From NCBI RefSeq assembly GCF_015706575.1, contig NW_024037076.1, positions 11,132,777 through 11,196,776 on the forward strand: a stretch of DNA of 64,000 nucleotides, written 5' to 3'. This stretch comes from Patiria miniata. Lineage: Eukaryota; Echinodermata; Asteroidea; Valvatida; Asterinidae. The position numbers were made by a program, and so were the translations under genes. Of the stretch, positions 12,401 through 27,400 are shown piece after piece; position 1 is the first letter of the stretch, and each line of letters starts with the position of its first letter. A model generated the notes under the pieces. It did not search any database and was not told where the DNA came from. It saw only the letters and a list, made by a program, of their open reading frames with translations.

Positions 12401-15400
12401 GTATACTGGATTGTTAGGGAATGACTGTCTAAATCATTCTGTAAAGTTGTGGCTCTTGGTGTGCTGACATTTTCAAGAAAAACTGAATTTTTCCAATGCT
12501 AGTCGGCCGACCAGCGTTGAAAAAAACTAATTTTGTTTTTTTCAAAAAGTGCTCCTATTTTTTCATATTTAGTTCATATGCATTTTCTTTGCAAATGATT
12601 ACCCACCTGTGAAAGGTACAAGCCAGCTAGACTGATTCTCTGACCTTATAATTCCCCAAAGTCTATAAATTGCACCGTTTCATCTTAAGTGGGGTGAGGG
12701 AACCAGACTAAAAGAACATGATTGGTTTTCTAGGTTTTTGCAGCATCTACGAACCCAAAACGTGAAACAAGTCAGTGTAACAATATTTGCTATAACATAC
12801 TCATCCTCCAAATCCAATAATTTCTTAAAATTGCAGCAAAAACAAATGTTGTACATTCCCTTGACGTAAGGGAGCTAATTCAATCACAATAACCATCTCT
12901 GCCCTCACATGTACCGATTTACTTGTTGGGTGGAGAGATGCAATGAGTGACAAAACGCCTTGCACAACAGCACAGGCACCTTTCTGCATAGAATTGTGGA
13001 AATGAGCCATGAAATAATGCCAGGTAGATGCTTGCAATACCTGTAGCTGGCACGCTGTCAACAGACAACAAAAAACCGCGTGCATTGTTACTGCCATCTG
13101 ATTTGAAAGTAAGCCACATCACCGAACCACTGGACAGTAGATCAGGCGGAAGCTTGTGCCAACTCCATCGGAAGAAGGCGTTGTCTGTGCTCCTGTTGCC
13201 GTCTCCTGCCTGGACAAAGTCAGTCAGATGCTCGGTTTGGAATTCGGAGAAACGGACGCGAATCTTGCGGTCTTCTTCGGTGTGGATGATCCATGTAATC
13301 TCAATGTTATATGGATACGAGGAGGGATAGCCTGTAGACCCAAGCTCGGCTGTTTCCATTGCCCCAAGGAACAGAACACGATCGTTATCTATAGAAATCG
13401 AAATACAGGTCTTTAAGTAGTTTGAAAGACTCCGTTGGTATATTTACATTTTTTAATTATTAGAATATATTATTTTGAAAATTAATGGGGCATATCGCAT
13501 TCTTTTATTCAATACAGAGGCTTTTGACAAAATATTCACACACAGGTCATTTAAAAGAATTCCAATTGATTGACTAAATTTGCCTACATAAGAATTTCTT
13601 TTCATAACACAATATACATTAACCAAAATACCACCAAGTTAAGTGCTAACCAAGAACCAGCTAACTAGATAACACATATTCTTATGTTTGACAAACATTA
13701 ATAAAATTTTGCTCAAGACATGATCAATATCAAATGAATTATTTACCACAGTTATGCTCGTCACCCTCTGCAACTAACAAGCAATCAACTCGGCCGTCAC
13801 ATTTCCAAATGTCAGGGATGCAGACAGAGTGATGACCACAGTCAAAGTCACTTGGGGAGCACGACGTCAAGATTTCTGCAACAATATCAGGTGAGTTAAT
13901 AATTCACCGTTCTGGGTTAAATCCTACTCCAAAAAATACAAGAAAATGCAAAATTACGTAATTAATTAATGTTAGTCTTTCTTCACACGAATCGTGGTAA
14001 CAAAAGCCTGTAATCTAAAGTCTGACCAAGACATTACACACACAAAACGGTGGCAGGCTTAAAGTGTGTATTTTAGCAGAAAGAGGTGTGTCTATCAGGT
14101 TAATACGCATCATATGTTGATCATCTGACTCGCCCTTGTGTGTATTTTGATTTCTTGGTGGTAAAGAAGTATCGTTCAAGAAGCGAGTGCGTCAGTGTTA
14201 TTAGCTGTTCCCAATTTCAATTGGGAACAGCTTTTGTTTTCGTTAAAGTTTTTTTTTTCCTTTTTTTGGCTTTTTCGCAATTTGCGAAAAAGCCTTACTT
14301 TCTTTGTGTTCACATTTTTTTGGCTTTTTCGCAACTTTTGCGGAAAAGCCTTTCCTTTTGTTCTGTTTTTGGCTTTTCCGCATAGTTGCGGAAAAAGCCT
14401 TTCTTTTTGTTCAGATTTTTTTTCTTTCTTCTTCCTTTTTTTTTCCCCCAAAAGCCCATTGACTTTGTACACGTTTATTCTACACGCCACTTTTGCCATT
14501 AAACTTTGTTGCATATCATTCAAAATTTGCATAGGCATAGTCCATACAGCATATATGTATGCGGACGAGCGAAGTCATGATGACGTCATAGACTAATTTA
14601 TTACAGATTTTTGAATATTTAATTTTTCCCATAGACTTTGTACACAGAAATTTAAAAAAAATTGTCGATTTTCAAAGGGCATTTTGACTCTTTGTCAGTA
14701 ATTCATTTACACAAATCTTTGTCCAAGCAAAGACCCTAATTCAAACAACATTGTGTAATGATGACGTCTGATGACGTCATCCGGTGTTTATTTATGGGCA
14801 ATTAAATTGTGACACGTTTAATATTTAAAAATGCATAAGAAGTACACCGTACGCGTCCGTAGCATTCTGTTGCCGGCAAGTGGTAGAGTAGGTTGAGCTC
14901 TTTATTTTATTCAGTGTGCGTGAAATCACGTGACCCTTGTTTCCGGTCGAAAAAGGCCAAAACCGGAAGTGGCTTATTATTTAAAAGTGGTAATAGATAT
15001 GAACTTGCTTTTAACGGTTTTAGTCTATTGGCTGATAGTTTTCTTCAAATCATCTACCGATGACGTCGTGCATTCTTCGAGCGCCCTCTAGCGACAGGTT
15101 GAAAATATTTAAAAATGTATTTTGAATAGATGTCTGTGCGGAATCGCCTAAATATTGGTGTATATAATAACCTTGACCCATTTAAGACGTGTGCGAAGTT
15201 GTAGGCGTATGACGTCATCAGACCGGAAGTTATAATGAAAATACCCGTTTTCCTTTGAAAATTCCTGAAAAATCAACCATGGCAGTTTTTATATTAGTTT
15301 TTACTTTAATTGTCCATTTACGGGTAGGTCTAAAACATTTCAAACCTTCGAGGCAATAAGCGAACTCAGACATGCCCTGCGCACGCTTAAAACTTCAGGT

Positions 15401-18400
15401 TGACAACACCTCTGCTTTAAAACATGCACAGGACGTCCACAATGTACACGTACATGCACATGTACATATCGTATGTCAGTCAGCCCGCGGCGCACGTGTT
15501 GCCGAGGTTAAATTCTGTCCACAGTGACCGTTTTAGCCGATTTTCGGCTAACTTTGACAGATTTTATGTTCATGCATAGTCAGGGACATAATTATAACTG
15601 ATAAAAACAAATCATAATGCGGAAAAGCCCTATGTTCTGTTGCAAACAGACATAGATTTCTAGTTTTTCTTTCTTCCTCTTCTTCCACTTCTTTTTTGCA
15701 CAAAATCCCATAGACTTTGTACAAGTTTTTCTACACGACACTTTTGGCCTTAAAACAATTCCGATTTCCTTCAAACCTGGCACATACTTAGAACATCACC
15801 TGCAGATGTATGCCGAATCATAACGTCATGCTGACGTCATCACGCGATTTATTATAGAATTTTAAATATTTAATTTTTCCCATAGACTTTGTTCACAGAA
15901 ATTTAAACAAATTGTCGATTTTCAAAGGGCATTTTCGACTCTTTGCCAGTAATTCATTTACACCACTTTTTGTCCAAGCAAAGACCCTAATTCAAAAAAC
16001 ATTGTGTAATGATGACGTCATGATGACGTCATCCGGTGTTTTTTTATAGGCAATTAAATTGTGACACTTTTTAATATTGAAAAATGCATAAGAAATCAAC
16101 CGTACGCTTCCGAGGCATTCTGTTGCCGGTGTAGACGGTAATTCTGTCCCCCGTTAAAAGTGTCCGGGGTGACAGAATTACCTAGGTAAAAGTGTCCTCC
16201 CCGGCCCGTTAATTCTGTCCCCCTTCAGGTAATTCTGTCCCCCTTCAGGTTTTTTTCCCCCTAGTTTTCCAACGCAGAAGGCAAGTAATTCCCTATATTG
16301 TTTTAATGAATTCATACAAGCTATACATTTTTTACTTTTTAGTCTGCCCTTCATAAAGATGAATCAAATTAACTTTGTCTCTTTGTGAAATGTGAACAAT
16401 TATGTTTCGATCGACTCGGACTCGAGTACGGTGAAATTACAGCAAGGTCGTGCACTACAGTAGCCCTATTCTACGCCGGGTGGACGCCTCATTGACATAA
16501 CGCCTACTTGGATTGGTCTGCGTTCCCACCGTAGCGCGTAACGAAATTTCTCATTGGATGAATTTCCTTCGTGTAGCGGGATACACATTTTACACATGCG
16601 ATAAACGCTGCCACAAATCTTGCAGCATGTTTGCGGCGATGCGCGCTCACGAACACGACTCGTATCACCGCACGCATGCACGGGGACACATTTACCAGGG
16701 GGACACTTTCAACGTTGGGCAGGGGGACATATTTACCAGGGAGGGGGACAGATCTATCTAGGTAAATGTGTCCCCCCGGACACATTTACCGGGTCAAGAG
16801 CCGGTAAATGTGTCCGGGGGGACACATTTACCAGGGGGGACAGAATTACCTGCCACACCGGTAAGTGGTAGAGTAGGGTGAGTTTTTTATTTCATTCAGT
16901 GTGCGTGCAATCACGTGACCCTTGCTTCCGGTCGAAAAAGGCCAAAAACGGAAGTGGCCTATTATTTAAAAGTGGTAATAGATATGAACTTGGTTTCAAC
17001 GGTGTTAGTCTCTTGGCTGAAAGTACATTGTATTCTTCAAATCATCTACCAATGACGTCATGCAATCTTCGAGCGCCCTCTAGCGACAGGTTGAAAATTT
17101 TCATAAATGTATTTTAATTAGATGTCTGTGGCGAAGTTTGTCGGAATCGCCTAAATATTGGTGTATATGATGACCTTGACCCACTTAGGACGTGTGCGAA
17201 GTTTTAGGTGTATGACGTCATCAGACCGGAATTTATAATGAAAAGACCCTTTTTCCTTTGAAAATTTCTGAAAAATCAACCATGGCAGTTGTTATATTAG
17301 ATTTTACTTTAATTGTCGATTGAAGGGTAGGTCTAAAAGATTTCAAAGCTTAGAGGCAATAAGCAAACTCGGACGTGCCCTGCGCACGCTTAAAACTTCA
17401 GGTTGACATTAAAGCAGTTACCTCTGCTTTAAAACATGCACAGGACGTCCACAATGTACATGTACATGCACGTACGTTGTACATATCGTATGTCAGTCAG
17501 CCTGCAGCGAACTTGTTGCCGAGGTCAAATCCTGTCCACAGTGACCGTTTTAGCCGATTTCCGGCTAACTTTGACGAATAATATGTTCATGCATAGTCAG
17601 GGAGTATTATTGATAAAAACAAATCATAATGCGGAGTTGGCATAGGCATAGTCCGTATCGCATAGATGTATGCCGATGAGTGACTTCATGATGACGTAAT
17701 CATTTGTCATGTTACGTCATTGCAAAGTTGCATATTTCAAAGCCCTATATCTTCAGAACGGTAAGTTCGATTGGGTATTAACTTGGTACATAGGTAGACT
17801 GGGATGTGTTGTAGATGAAAATTTAAATGACGTTATCATGACGTCATCATTTGAATTTTTATGAATAATTCAATTTTTACGATTTTAACATTTATTTGCA
17901 TGTAACTTTTGAGCCAAACAAGATATTTTTGAAATTCTTTTTGCAGCAGGTTACGTGTTAGCACTAAATATTCCTGTTTGGGCCAAATTTGTGTAAAACT
18001 GAGATTTTTTGAAAAATACATTAGGCAGTTTCTGATTATGTTGAAACTTAGTGGAAAGGTGCAGTATGACATCCGTACCAAAAATATGAAATGACGTCAT
18101 GATGACGTCATCCTTTGATTTTTATGAATTTTTTAAAATTTAATTTTTGCTAATCTTCTTGGCAGTTTTTTGGCACTACTGAAAGTCAAATTAGATTGAA
18201 ACTTTACAGATATAAAGTAACTTACAAGAAAAGGTGTCCTGTGCAAAATGTCATGAAGACGTCATCATGGGTTTGATGACGTCATCACAAATATGTTAAT
18301 TTTATGCTGGAATATCCAGAGAGCCAGAAGGCTGATATGGTTCAAACTTGCATAATGGTAAAAAAAAAAACATTACCTTTGAAAATATATAAAGGCGGAA

Positions 18401-21400
18401 AAGCCGCTTGCATTGTCCGTTGACAATCAGCATATCTAGTTTCTTTTTCCACTTGTCCTATAGGTTTTGTACACGTATTTATTCTACAAGCCACTTCGGC
18501 AATTAATTTAAATCCGATCAACTTTAAACTTGGCATAGTTTTTAACAATCATCTGAAGATGTATGCCGAAACTTTTGGTCATCGTGACTTCATCAGGGAT
18601 CACGTGACATATATTTATACAGCCTTATAACTATAGAAATATTTGACTGATTGATCTTAAATTTGGTAGTTATACAGACAGGGCAGTGTTATAGATTGTC
18701 AGATCCAGTTAACCTTCCTCTTAAAATGTTCAAAGACAATGGTAAATAAAACAATGTCCATATATTATTCTGTTCTCCGAATTAATGTATTAATTTAAAA
18801 ATCACTCCTACTTACAACAATACCTCAAGCTTGAGTTAATTACTCTCACATGCACCACTTGTAAATTGTAATCAAATATATAAACAGAAAATATCACAGC
18901 TGTGTTGGACTATCACATCCAAAGTACAAATGAATACGGGATTCAATCACACTGGTCAAATATCCAACACAAAACAATATTACACTATTACGAACGGTTG
19001 AATCTACCCAAGATTCACAACCTTCTGCACACTATTAAATTAAACTTCTCCACAATTTATGAAGACAAACTCCTTAATCTTCACTGAATAACAAATTATT
19101 AAGTTCTCTGTAACTCCACTCCCCGCAGGGTCTGTATGAACGAAGTCACAAATTTAAATTGAATATTTTATCCAACTTTTGGTGACGTTTCACGTCCTCA
19201 CGTTACTACAAATTCGAAATACACTAATACATTACTATCAAAAGACATTTACATAAATGCAGGCATGAAAACAACTGACTTCTTCCTGGTAGTTTTCGCC
19301 GCCCACTCCACGGTTATAGACACTGGAAATGCTGCTGCTGTAAGCTGTCTTCAACCCTCTGGCTTGACTTCAGTGCCTATGGCGTCGCCTTCGTGCGTCT
19401 AGCCTCGTCAGTTAGAGGATCAGATTAGGCCGTCTGTAAATTTATAATTTTAATAAACTCTCACAATAATTTTGAGTCACTATACAAAATACAGGCCGAA
19501 TCACCAATCAAATGTTCTTCAAAGCTAATCCTAAAATGATATCAACTGTACTACTCTATACTTCGATCTCATGTTACTTAGACTTTTTTAATTCTTAAAT
19601 TAACACAATTAAATCAACTTCTAATATATACATCCGGTATGCAACAATCCTCATAATATATAGCCAATCAACTTTATCTCAAACAATTCAAAATTCTAGA
19701 TTCAATCCTCAATCCTGGTGAATCTCACAACAATAACTATAATGAAGGGAATACAATATCTTCTTTTCTTTTAATTAATCATGAAAACAATTAAATCTTC
19801 AACTTACGGTTGCTGGTCGATGTTGCTGACTTGTCTCCCTCACGCCAAAGTTAAAAACACATTCAAGCACAAATTTGCTTGAAAAGCACTCTGAAGATCT
19901 TAAATGTTGGCTGCACTGCGATTGTCAAAAGCCAGATTGCTTGGATGTAAAGATCTTAGAGCCTGAATTACCCTAAAGTATCAAAAATCACTGCAGCAGA
20001 GCAGAGTGATGGCGCAAATACATGTACATGTACACAGCTCAGAATCATGGAGACAACTACCTCACTTTCCCTTCAAATTCCAGCAACCTTCCACTAAATT
20101 ACCGTCTCATTTCCTCACACTCATTCAAACTTAACTTCATCCCCATTCTTATTTAAACCAAAGCTCATGAATATGCACAATATCTACCTTACCAGAGTGG
20201 AGATACCAGGGATGTGTATTGTGTGCGTGTGGGTACATGGAAGATGCTCCTAGAGGTATTGTGTGTGGAATGTGTTCTTATTGTTATCTTGATCAGTCAA
20301 CCACGGCTGGCTAGGTTTGGGCTCTGATCCACTCATGCATATTTATACAAGGGTTAAAAAAAACCAGAATTATTCACACTACCTATTAAATAGTCACATA
20401 TACAAGAGAAGGGTGGTTTTACTGTGACAATTCACCCCCTCTTTAAAAAAAAATGCATTTTCCAGGAAAACAAAAATACATTTTCAATGGAGAACTACAA
20501 ACATATTTACACAGATAAAAAAAATTAATAAAAAAAAATTAATATGTCAAGGTCACGTGACCTTCACTTCCAGTTTTCCCGGAAGTGGTAATTTTAGACC
20601 CCTATATCATATCTCATGAATTATTATTCTGATTGGGTTGAAACTTCACATTAATACAAAGCTATATCGACAGATAATTATGTTGCATTATTATTATTGT
20701 GCCCTTAATTATTGTCATGTTATGACGTCATGAATATTTAATGAGGAATTTTTTTACATTCCTATCACTATAAAACCATTTGGCCGATTGATCTCAAACC
20801 TGGTAGGTGGATAGACAGGGAAGCGTTATAGATAGAACATTGATATGTCAAGGTCATGTCACCCCTACCTCCGGTATTACCGGAAGTGTTAATTTTAGAC
20901 CCTTATTAGCATATCTAATGAATTATAAATTCGATGGGGTTGACACCTAGCATTAAGCAACCTTAAAGGATAAATATGTTGCATTATTATTAATTAGCAG
21001 TATATTGTATTCACGTTATGACGTCCTGAATATTTAATGATGCATGTTTACAGTCTTATAACTGAAGAACCATTTGACTGATTAATCTCAAACATTGTAG
21101 GTATATAGACAGGGAAGTGTTATCAATGAAAATTGGTATGTCAAGGTCATGTAACCCTTACTTATGGTGTTACCAGAAGTGTTAAGTTTAGACCCTAATT
21201 ATCATTAAAAATGCTTTTAAAGTCACAGATTGCTTTTGAAAGTCACAGATTTTTGAAAAAAAAAATCATTGAATTATTTTTGTACTATGCAATAGACAAT
21301 CAAAAACATGTTAGAAACAGCTCTGTGGTTGTTCACTCACAACCACATAGTTCTAGTTTGTCAATTGCGTCAGTGTTATTTGATAAGTGCGTCAAAAAAA

Positions 21401-24400
21401 CCTACATTTGTATGGAAAAATATCTACTAACCTGGTAGTGTGTGTAACTTCACTCATTTTCTTTATCTAGCAAGTGTGTCAGTCTTATGCACTTTAGTTG
21501 TCAAATGACTCACGCCTAGGTTTAGCGTAGGTTGACTCAACGTTGGTTGACTGAAATGTGTGTCAGACTTATGCACTTGCGTTGTCAAATAACTCACGCC
21601 TAGGTTTAGCGTGGACAGACAATTCAAGTGCGTCGACTATTCCCGCCTAAATTTAACGGTTATGATAGTCTCACATGAAGACGTAACAACGTTCGAACCA
21701 AAACCGTACAGACTCGGGTGCTGTGTGCAAGTGCAAGGTATAATGTCTCAATATGCATGACGTTTCCTTGAAAGGAGACGAAGGCGCTTCGTTGTGTGGT
21801 CACGTTGTCGTTCTGCCCATGCATGTTGCGTCGCATGCACCAGTCTTGTGATGCTTCTACACTACACTTTCAGACAGCAGCCCGCTGCCATCGGCCGAAC
21901 AGCAAGCACTGCCTATAGCCTGCGTCTGCCATGATGCCATCATTTGGTGTAGCTGCACCCAACTACCAAAGCAAAATGAAGGCGGACACGATCTGTACTG
22001 ATGTCTCTGTCATGTCTGACTTTAATGTTGACAATGAACTGTCTCCAAAGATGAACACCGTGAGATCTGACAAGCAAATAACAATGATAATCATAAGTAT
22101 AGATTTTAACAATTTGAAGGTTAATGTGGTAAATTTAGTCTTCACAAGGAATTATTCAATGAGACTCACAATATCATATGACCTAAAGAAATGACAATGG
22201 ACATTTACATTTCTATACTAGTAAATAACATGCATGCATAAAAGACACAATTACTTAATGACTTAATAAACCATTATTTTCTAACTTAATCCTACATTTA
22301 AGAGAGAAAAATTGATCAAATATTACTAAGTAGGATATTTACCTCGTGGGCCTGTAGTGGGTGTGCTAAATAACTTTAGGATGGTTGCAGAAAAAAGCGG
22401 ATTAAATCATCCTCAGCGCAGCAAACTGCTGAGCACATTGAAGGGGAAATAAGGCCATGTGCAAGAAGCAATGCATTATGGGAAAAGTAAAAATTTCCTC
22501 AAAGTCGCTATAGTCTACAACAAAACTAAATTACAATCAAACTAAAGTATCACAATATCAAAAAGGACCTCTCACTTAATGTTTGGACTGTTTTACATGT
22601 AGTTACTTTGATCACATGACCAAACAAACATGGCTGCCTCCTTGAGAATGCACATGTACTGAACAATAACAAAGATGGCTGTGCACATAAACAACCCAGT
22701 GTGTGCAGCAAGTACCTAGGCCAGTTCACCAAACACATACAATGTCTTATCTACATGTACAATGGAATGAAACTTCCTTCAACAGTATATTGTAGTAGCA
22801 TGATTCTAGGCTCTATAACAAGTAAATGCAAGTAATTAGAGGGAAAAAGCGTCAATAAAAATGGGAACTTTTGTCTGATTCTGTCACACTCCCACCAAAT
22901 TACCAATGATCTACAAGTATATAACTACATGGCAAGATACTATAACTACATAAATTAGCAATTGGAAACAACAACTGTAGTATATCATGGTAATTTCTAA
23001 ACTACTTTCGTCTACAAACTAACAGAACAATTTTGGTTGACATACAAAGTCCTTATATTAAACTGTCAAAGATGAAAATATGCCTTAAGCATTTACGCTA
23101 GAAGCGCCTTGAACAGGATGAGTGGATGGATATCGCCAGAAGGGTAATCCATCTACTTCGTCTCAAGCAGGAGATTTAGCTTCTGGATTGGTCGCTCAAG
23201 AATGGACGGTTTGCCTGTTCGTCTCCCTTCTTTGTCCAGATGCTTAGTGCCAACCCGTATTCTGGCTCTCCTGACAAGGCCGTCATCATTTTCTATTGTT
23301 TCGATCACAATAGCCAATGGCCATTCCATTCGAGGGGCCTCTTCATCTTTCAGCAGCACCACATCTCCCACCTTGATGTTTCGTCTTGGTGTGTGCCACT
23401 TTTGACGTGAAGTGAAAGAAGAGAGGTATTCCTTCCTCCATCTTCCCCAAAACTGTTCAGCCAGATACTGAACCCTCCTCCAGCGTTTCCTGATGTACAG
23501 GTCTTCCTTCACGAATTTTCCAGGAGGTGGTAAGGCAGCTGTACATTTCATGGTGAGAAGGTGATTAGGTGTAAGTGGTTCAGGGCTGAGTGGATCATGA
23601 AGATTGACTGTTGTGAGTGGACGACTGTTCACAATAGCCATGACTTCGTAGAGAAATGTACGCAAGGTTGCAGCGTCAACTCTACCTGAAGACTGCTGGA
23701 TAATGGATGATAAAACGCTTCTGACCGTCTTGATTTGACGCTCCCACACGCCACCAACATGACTCGAGTGTGGAGCGTTCATGACAAACTGACATTGCTG
23801 CTTTGCCAAGAAAACTTGAACTCTCTCCATATCCAGTTCCTTCAATGCTTCTCGAAATTCATTCTTTGCTCCGACAAAATTGGATCCCTGGTCAGAACGC
23901 AACAGCTGTACAGGACCTCTCAAGGCAATGAAGCATCGAAGTGCATTGATGAAGCTATCTGTGGTCATGTCATCTACCATTTCAATGTGTACAGCCCGTG
24001 AGGACATGCATGTGAATATGACTCCATACTTCTTGATCTCCTTCCTGCCTTCCCTGACGGTGAATGGTCCAAAGCAGTCCATGCCACAAAATGTGAATGG
24101 TGGGGAAGGCTCTACTCTATCCTTTGGAAGGTCGGCCATCTTCTGTTCTTCCACTGGGCGCCGCAGACGACGACAAGTTGTGCATCTGTGGATGTGGGTG
24201 GCAACTACTTTAATTCCTCCGATTATCCAGTATCCACCAGCTCTTACTTCATTAAAGGTCATTCCTCTTCCTTGGTGTTGAACTTTGTTGTGGACGTACG
24301 AGATGAGCAACCTCGTTAAATGCCCATCTTTTGGCTGAATGGCTGGATGTTTGATGCTGTCTGGAACTTCTGCATTTCTCAGACGTCCACCGACTCTAAG

Positions 24401-27400
24401 AATGCCTTCATTGTCCAGGAATGGATTCAGGCTGCAGATTTTACTTATTGCCTTCACTCTGCTTGAGTACCTCAATGACTGGATTTCCTGTGGGAAGGCC
24501 TGCCTCTGTACTGATCTTACGATGTGCTTTTCTGCCTCTTTTTGTTCTTGCAGGGTAGAGAGGCTGTTATCTTTTTCTTTACGATTCAGTCGTCTTATGC
24601 GTGCCACAGCTCCCAATACCTTTGACCAATCTGAGAAGCGAGACAGGCGATCCTCCCAGTCAAATACCTCTGGTGTAACAGCACTTTGCAGGGACGTCAC
24701 ACTCTTTACTTCTGGATCACCGACGCTTAATTCACGGACTGGCTCTTCTGCAATCACCATCCCTTTGTTCCACAGGAATTCTGGGCCTCTGGACCAGTTT
24801 GAGGCCACCAATTCTTTGGCAAGGACTCCTCTTGAGGCATGATCAGCAGGGTTCACTTCCGTCGGCACATAGTGCCACTGACTGGGCTCTGAGTACTGCC
24901 TGATTTTCTGGACCGTCTTGCCTCATTACATATATATCCAAGGACGACTTGAGAGTCTGTCCAGAAGTATTCCCTGTCGATGACTAGCTCTAATTCCTCC
25001 TTTAGCATGTGGCTTATCTGTACCGACACTTCTGCAGCTGTCAACTCGAGGCGGGGATGGTGACAACTTTGATTGGAGCAACTCTGGCCTTTCCCGACAC
25101 CAGTGTGCAATGCACCTTATCTTCTCCGATGAATCGCAAATATGAACACTGGCCATATCCACTTGTACTGGCATCACAGAAATGATGGAGCTCCATGGCG
25201 ATGACCTTCCCAAAGTCATTTGGCTTGTAGCACCTGGGTATCTGGATTTGCTTCAGATTTACAAGGTCATCCTTCAACTTCTCCCACCGTGGGTGCAGCT
25301 TATCAGGAAGTGGATCATCCCAATCCGATCCGCTGTGGCACATTTCCTGAAGAATTCCCTTGCCAATGAGTACAAATGGGGCAAGGAACCCAAGAGGGTC
25401 ATAGATGGAGGCAACCGTCGACAGGATTCCCCGACGTGTTAGTGACTGATCCTTAGCTTCGATGTGGAAGTTGAACATGTCTGCCTCTACACACCATTGA
25501 ATGCCGAGAGCCCTCTCTGTGGGGAGATCATCTCGACTATGAGATCCACATCCTTCACTCCAGCGGCACGTTCATCCACTGGAATGGCCTCCATGACTTC
25601 TCTACTGGTTGAGATGAATTTATGTAGTCGTAGCCCTCCTTTGGCACATAACTCTTGGGCCTCCGCCACCAATCTCTTTGCTTCGTCTTCCGTTTCAGTA
25701 CTTTGGAGACCATCATCGACGTAGAAGTTCCTCTTGACAAAGGTTGCTGCTAATGGGAACTCATTCTCATGCTGACTGGCCAAATGTTTCAAGCCATAGT
25801 TGGCACATCCCGGCGAAGAAGCTGCACCAAACAGGTGCACTTTCATGCGATACTCTGCTGGACCATTGCTTGGGGTCGCTATTTTCCCACCATAGAAACC
25901 GCAAGTAGTCACGGTCTTCTTCATTCACAAGGAATTGATGGAACATCCTCTCAATGTCACACATGACGGCTATGGGATGCTCTCTAAATCGAAGTAGAAC
26001 CCCAGTCAAGTTGTTGATCAGGTCAGGTCCGGGGAGAAGATGACCATTCAGAGAAGTTCCGGCATGTCGCGCTGAACAGTCAAATACAACTCTGATCTTC
26101 CCAGGCTTCCGAGGGTGATACACGCCGTGATGTGGGATGTACCAAACCCTTCCTTCCTCTCCATGGCTCTCAACCTTCTCAGCATCACCTTTCTCTATTA
26201 CATCTTCCATGAACTTTGTGTAGTCAGCATGGTACTTCTGGTTGGTGCTAAACTTCCTGTTTAGATGATTGAGACGAACTATGGCCGTCTTCTTGTTGTT
26301 TGGCAGCGTTGGCTTGCCATCTCTGAATGGAAGTGGCATGGTGTAGTGACCACTGCTGGTCTGGTGAATGCTTGTTTCCATGATGTTAAGAAACTGAATA
26401 TCTTCTTGGAATACAGTTTTCTCTGCATGGCATTTCTCTGAAAAGTCGGCTTCTAATGCTCTGATTACATTTGAAGGAGGTATACATGGGGCCTCCGTCG
26501 CTGAAACTCGGTGGCAGACACTTGTGGCATTACTATTGGCGCTTGGATCATCATAACCGACGATGGTCCAACCAAGATCAGTCTTGACAGCATACGGTTC
26601 ATCATCTTGTCCAACTATTGTGTCTCATGGTGCCAAAGCTTGTGGACAATTGTAACCAATGAGCATTCCAACCTCGCAGTTCTGCAGGGGCGCCATCTCA
26701 TGGGTTATTCTTTCAAGGTGTGGCCATCTTCTTGCTGTGTCCGTCGTCGGGATGGTGGACTTGTTGACTGGGATGAACCCTCTCGTGTATGCCCGTGGAA
26801 TTCGTATTTTGTTAGATGAATGCATACCTCTGACTATTAGGTTGGTGACTGCACTGCAATCAATCATGGAGGACGCCGAAGTCATCGTAGCAAGTTTAAG
26901 TCGTACTGACTCACAACGCGCCGCAATAGAACTGACAGTGTTGTCTAAAATGAATGTGTAGTAGCTCTGAGTGTCTAGTAGGGCATACGTCAAGACTTCC
27001 ATTGAAGGAGAATCCACACACGACACCCACACTGGGACTATCATTAAAGTCCCCCATCCACTTCCCATCTGGACGCCACATGACACAACCGCAACTTCTT
27101 TGGGTTTCTCTCCCTTTGGCGACTTCTCCATGTGGTTGGAGTCATCGCTCCGCATCAGTGCATCGTCATGCAGGATTGTAGGGTGCCTTCTCTTGCACTT
27201 ATCGCAAGTCAGTTTTCGTCGGCATTCCTTGGACATGTGACCTTTCTTGAGGCAGCACAAAGCACAATCTGTTTTCTTGGATGAATTTTCTTCTTTCAGT
27301 AAAAGATTTAGTGCCAAAGCCAGGGCATTTATCGATGTGGTGATCTGTCTTCCTGCAATTCTGGCATGGTTTTGATTGGAACTTGCTCTTGGTTGATGTC

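Noticed and set aside
14140..14596. Phe/Leu-rich and Lys-rich frames
   Set aside because: They come from the T-rich spacers and hairpins of the repeat at 14203-14399.
21963..22194. Frames in the LTR that recur at 29970-30201
   Set aside because: They are present in both LTRs because these are copies of each other; no retroelement LTR protein of this type is known to me.
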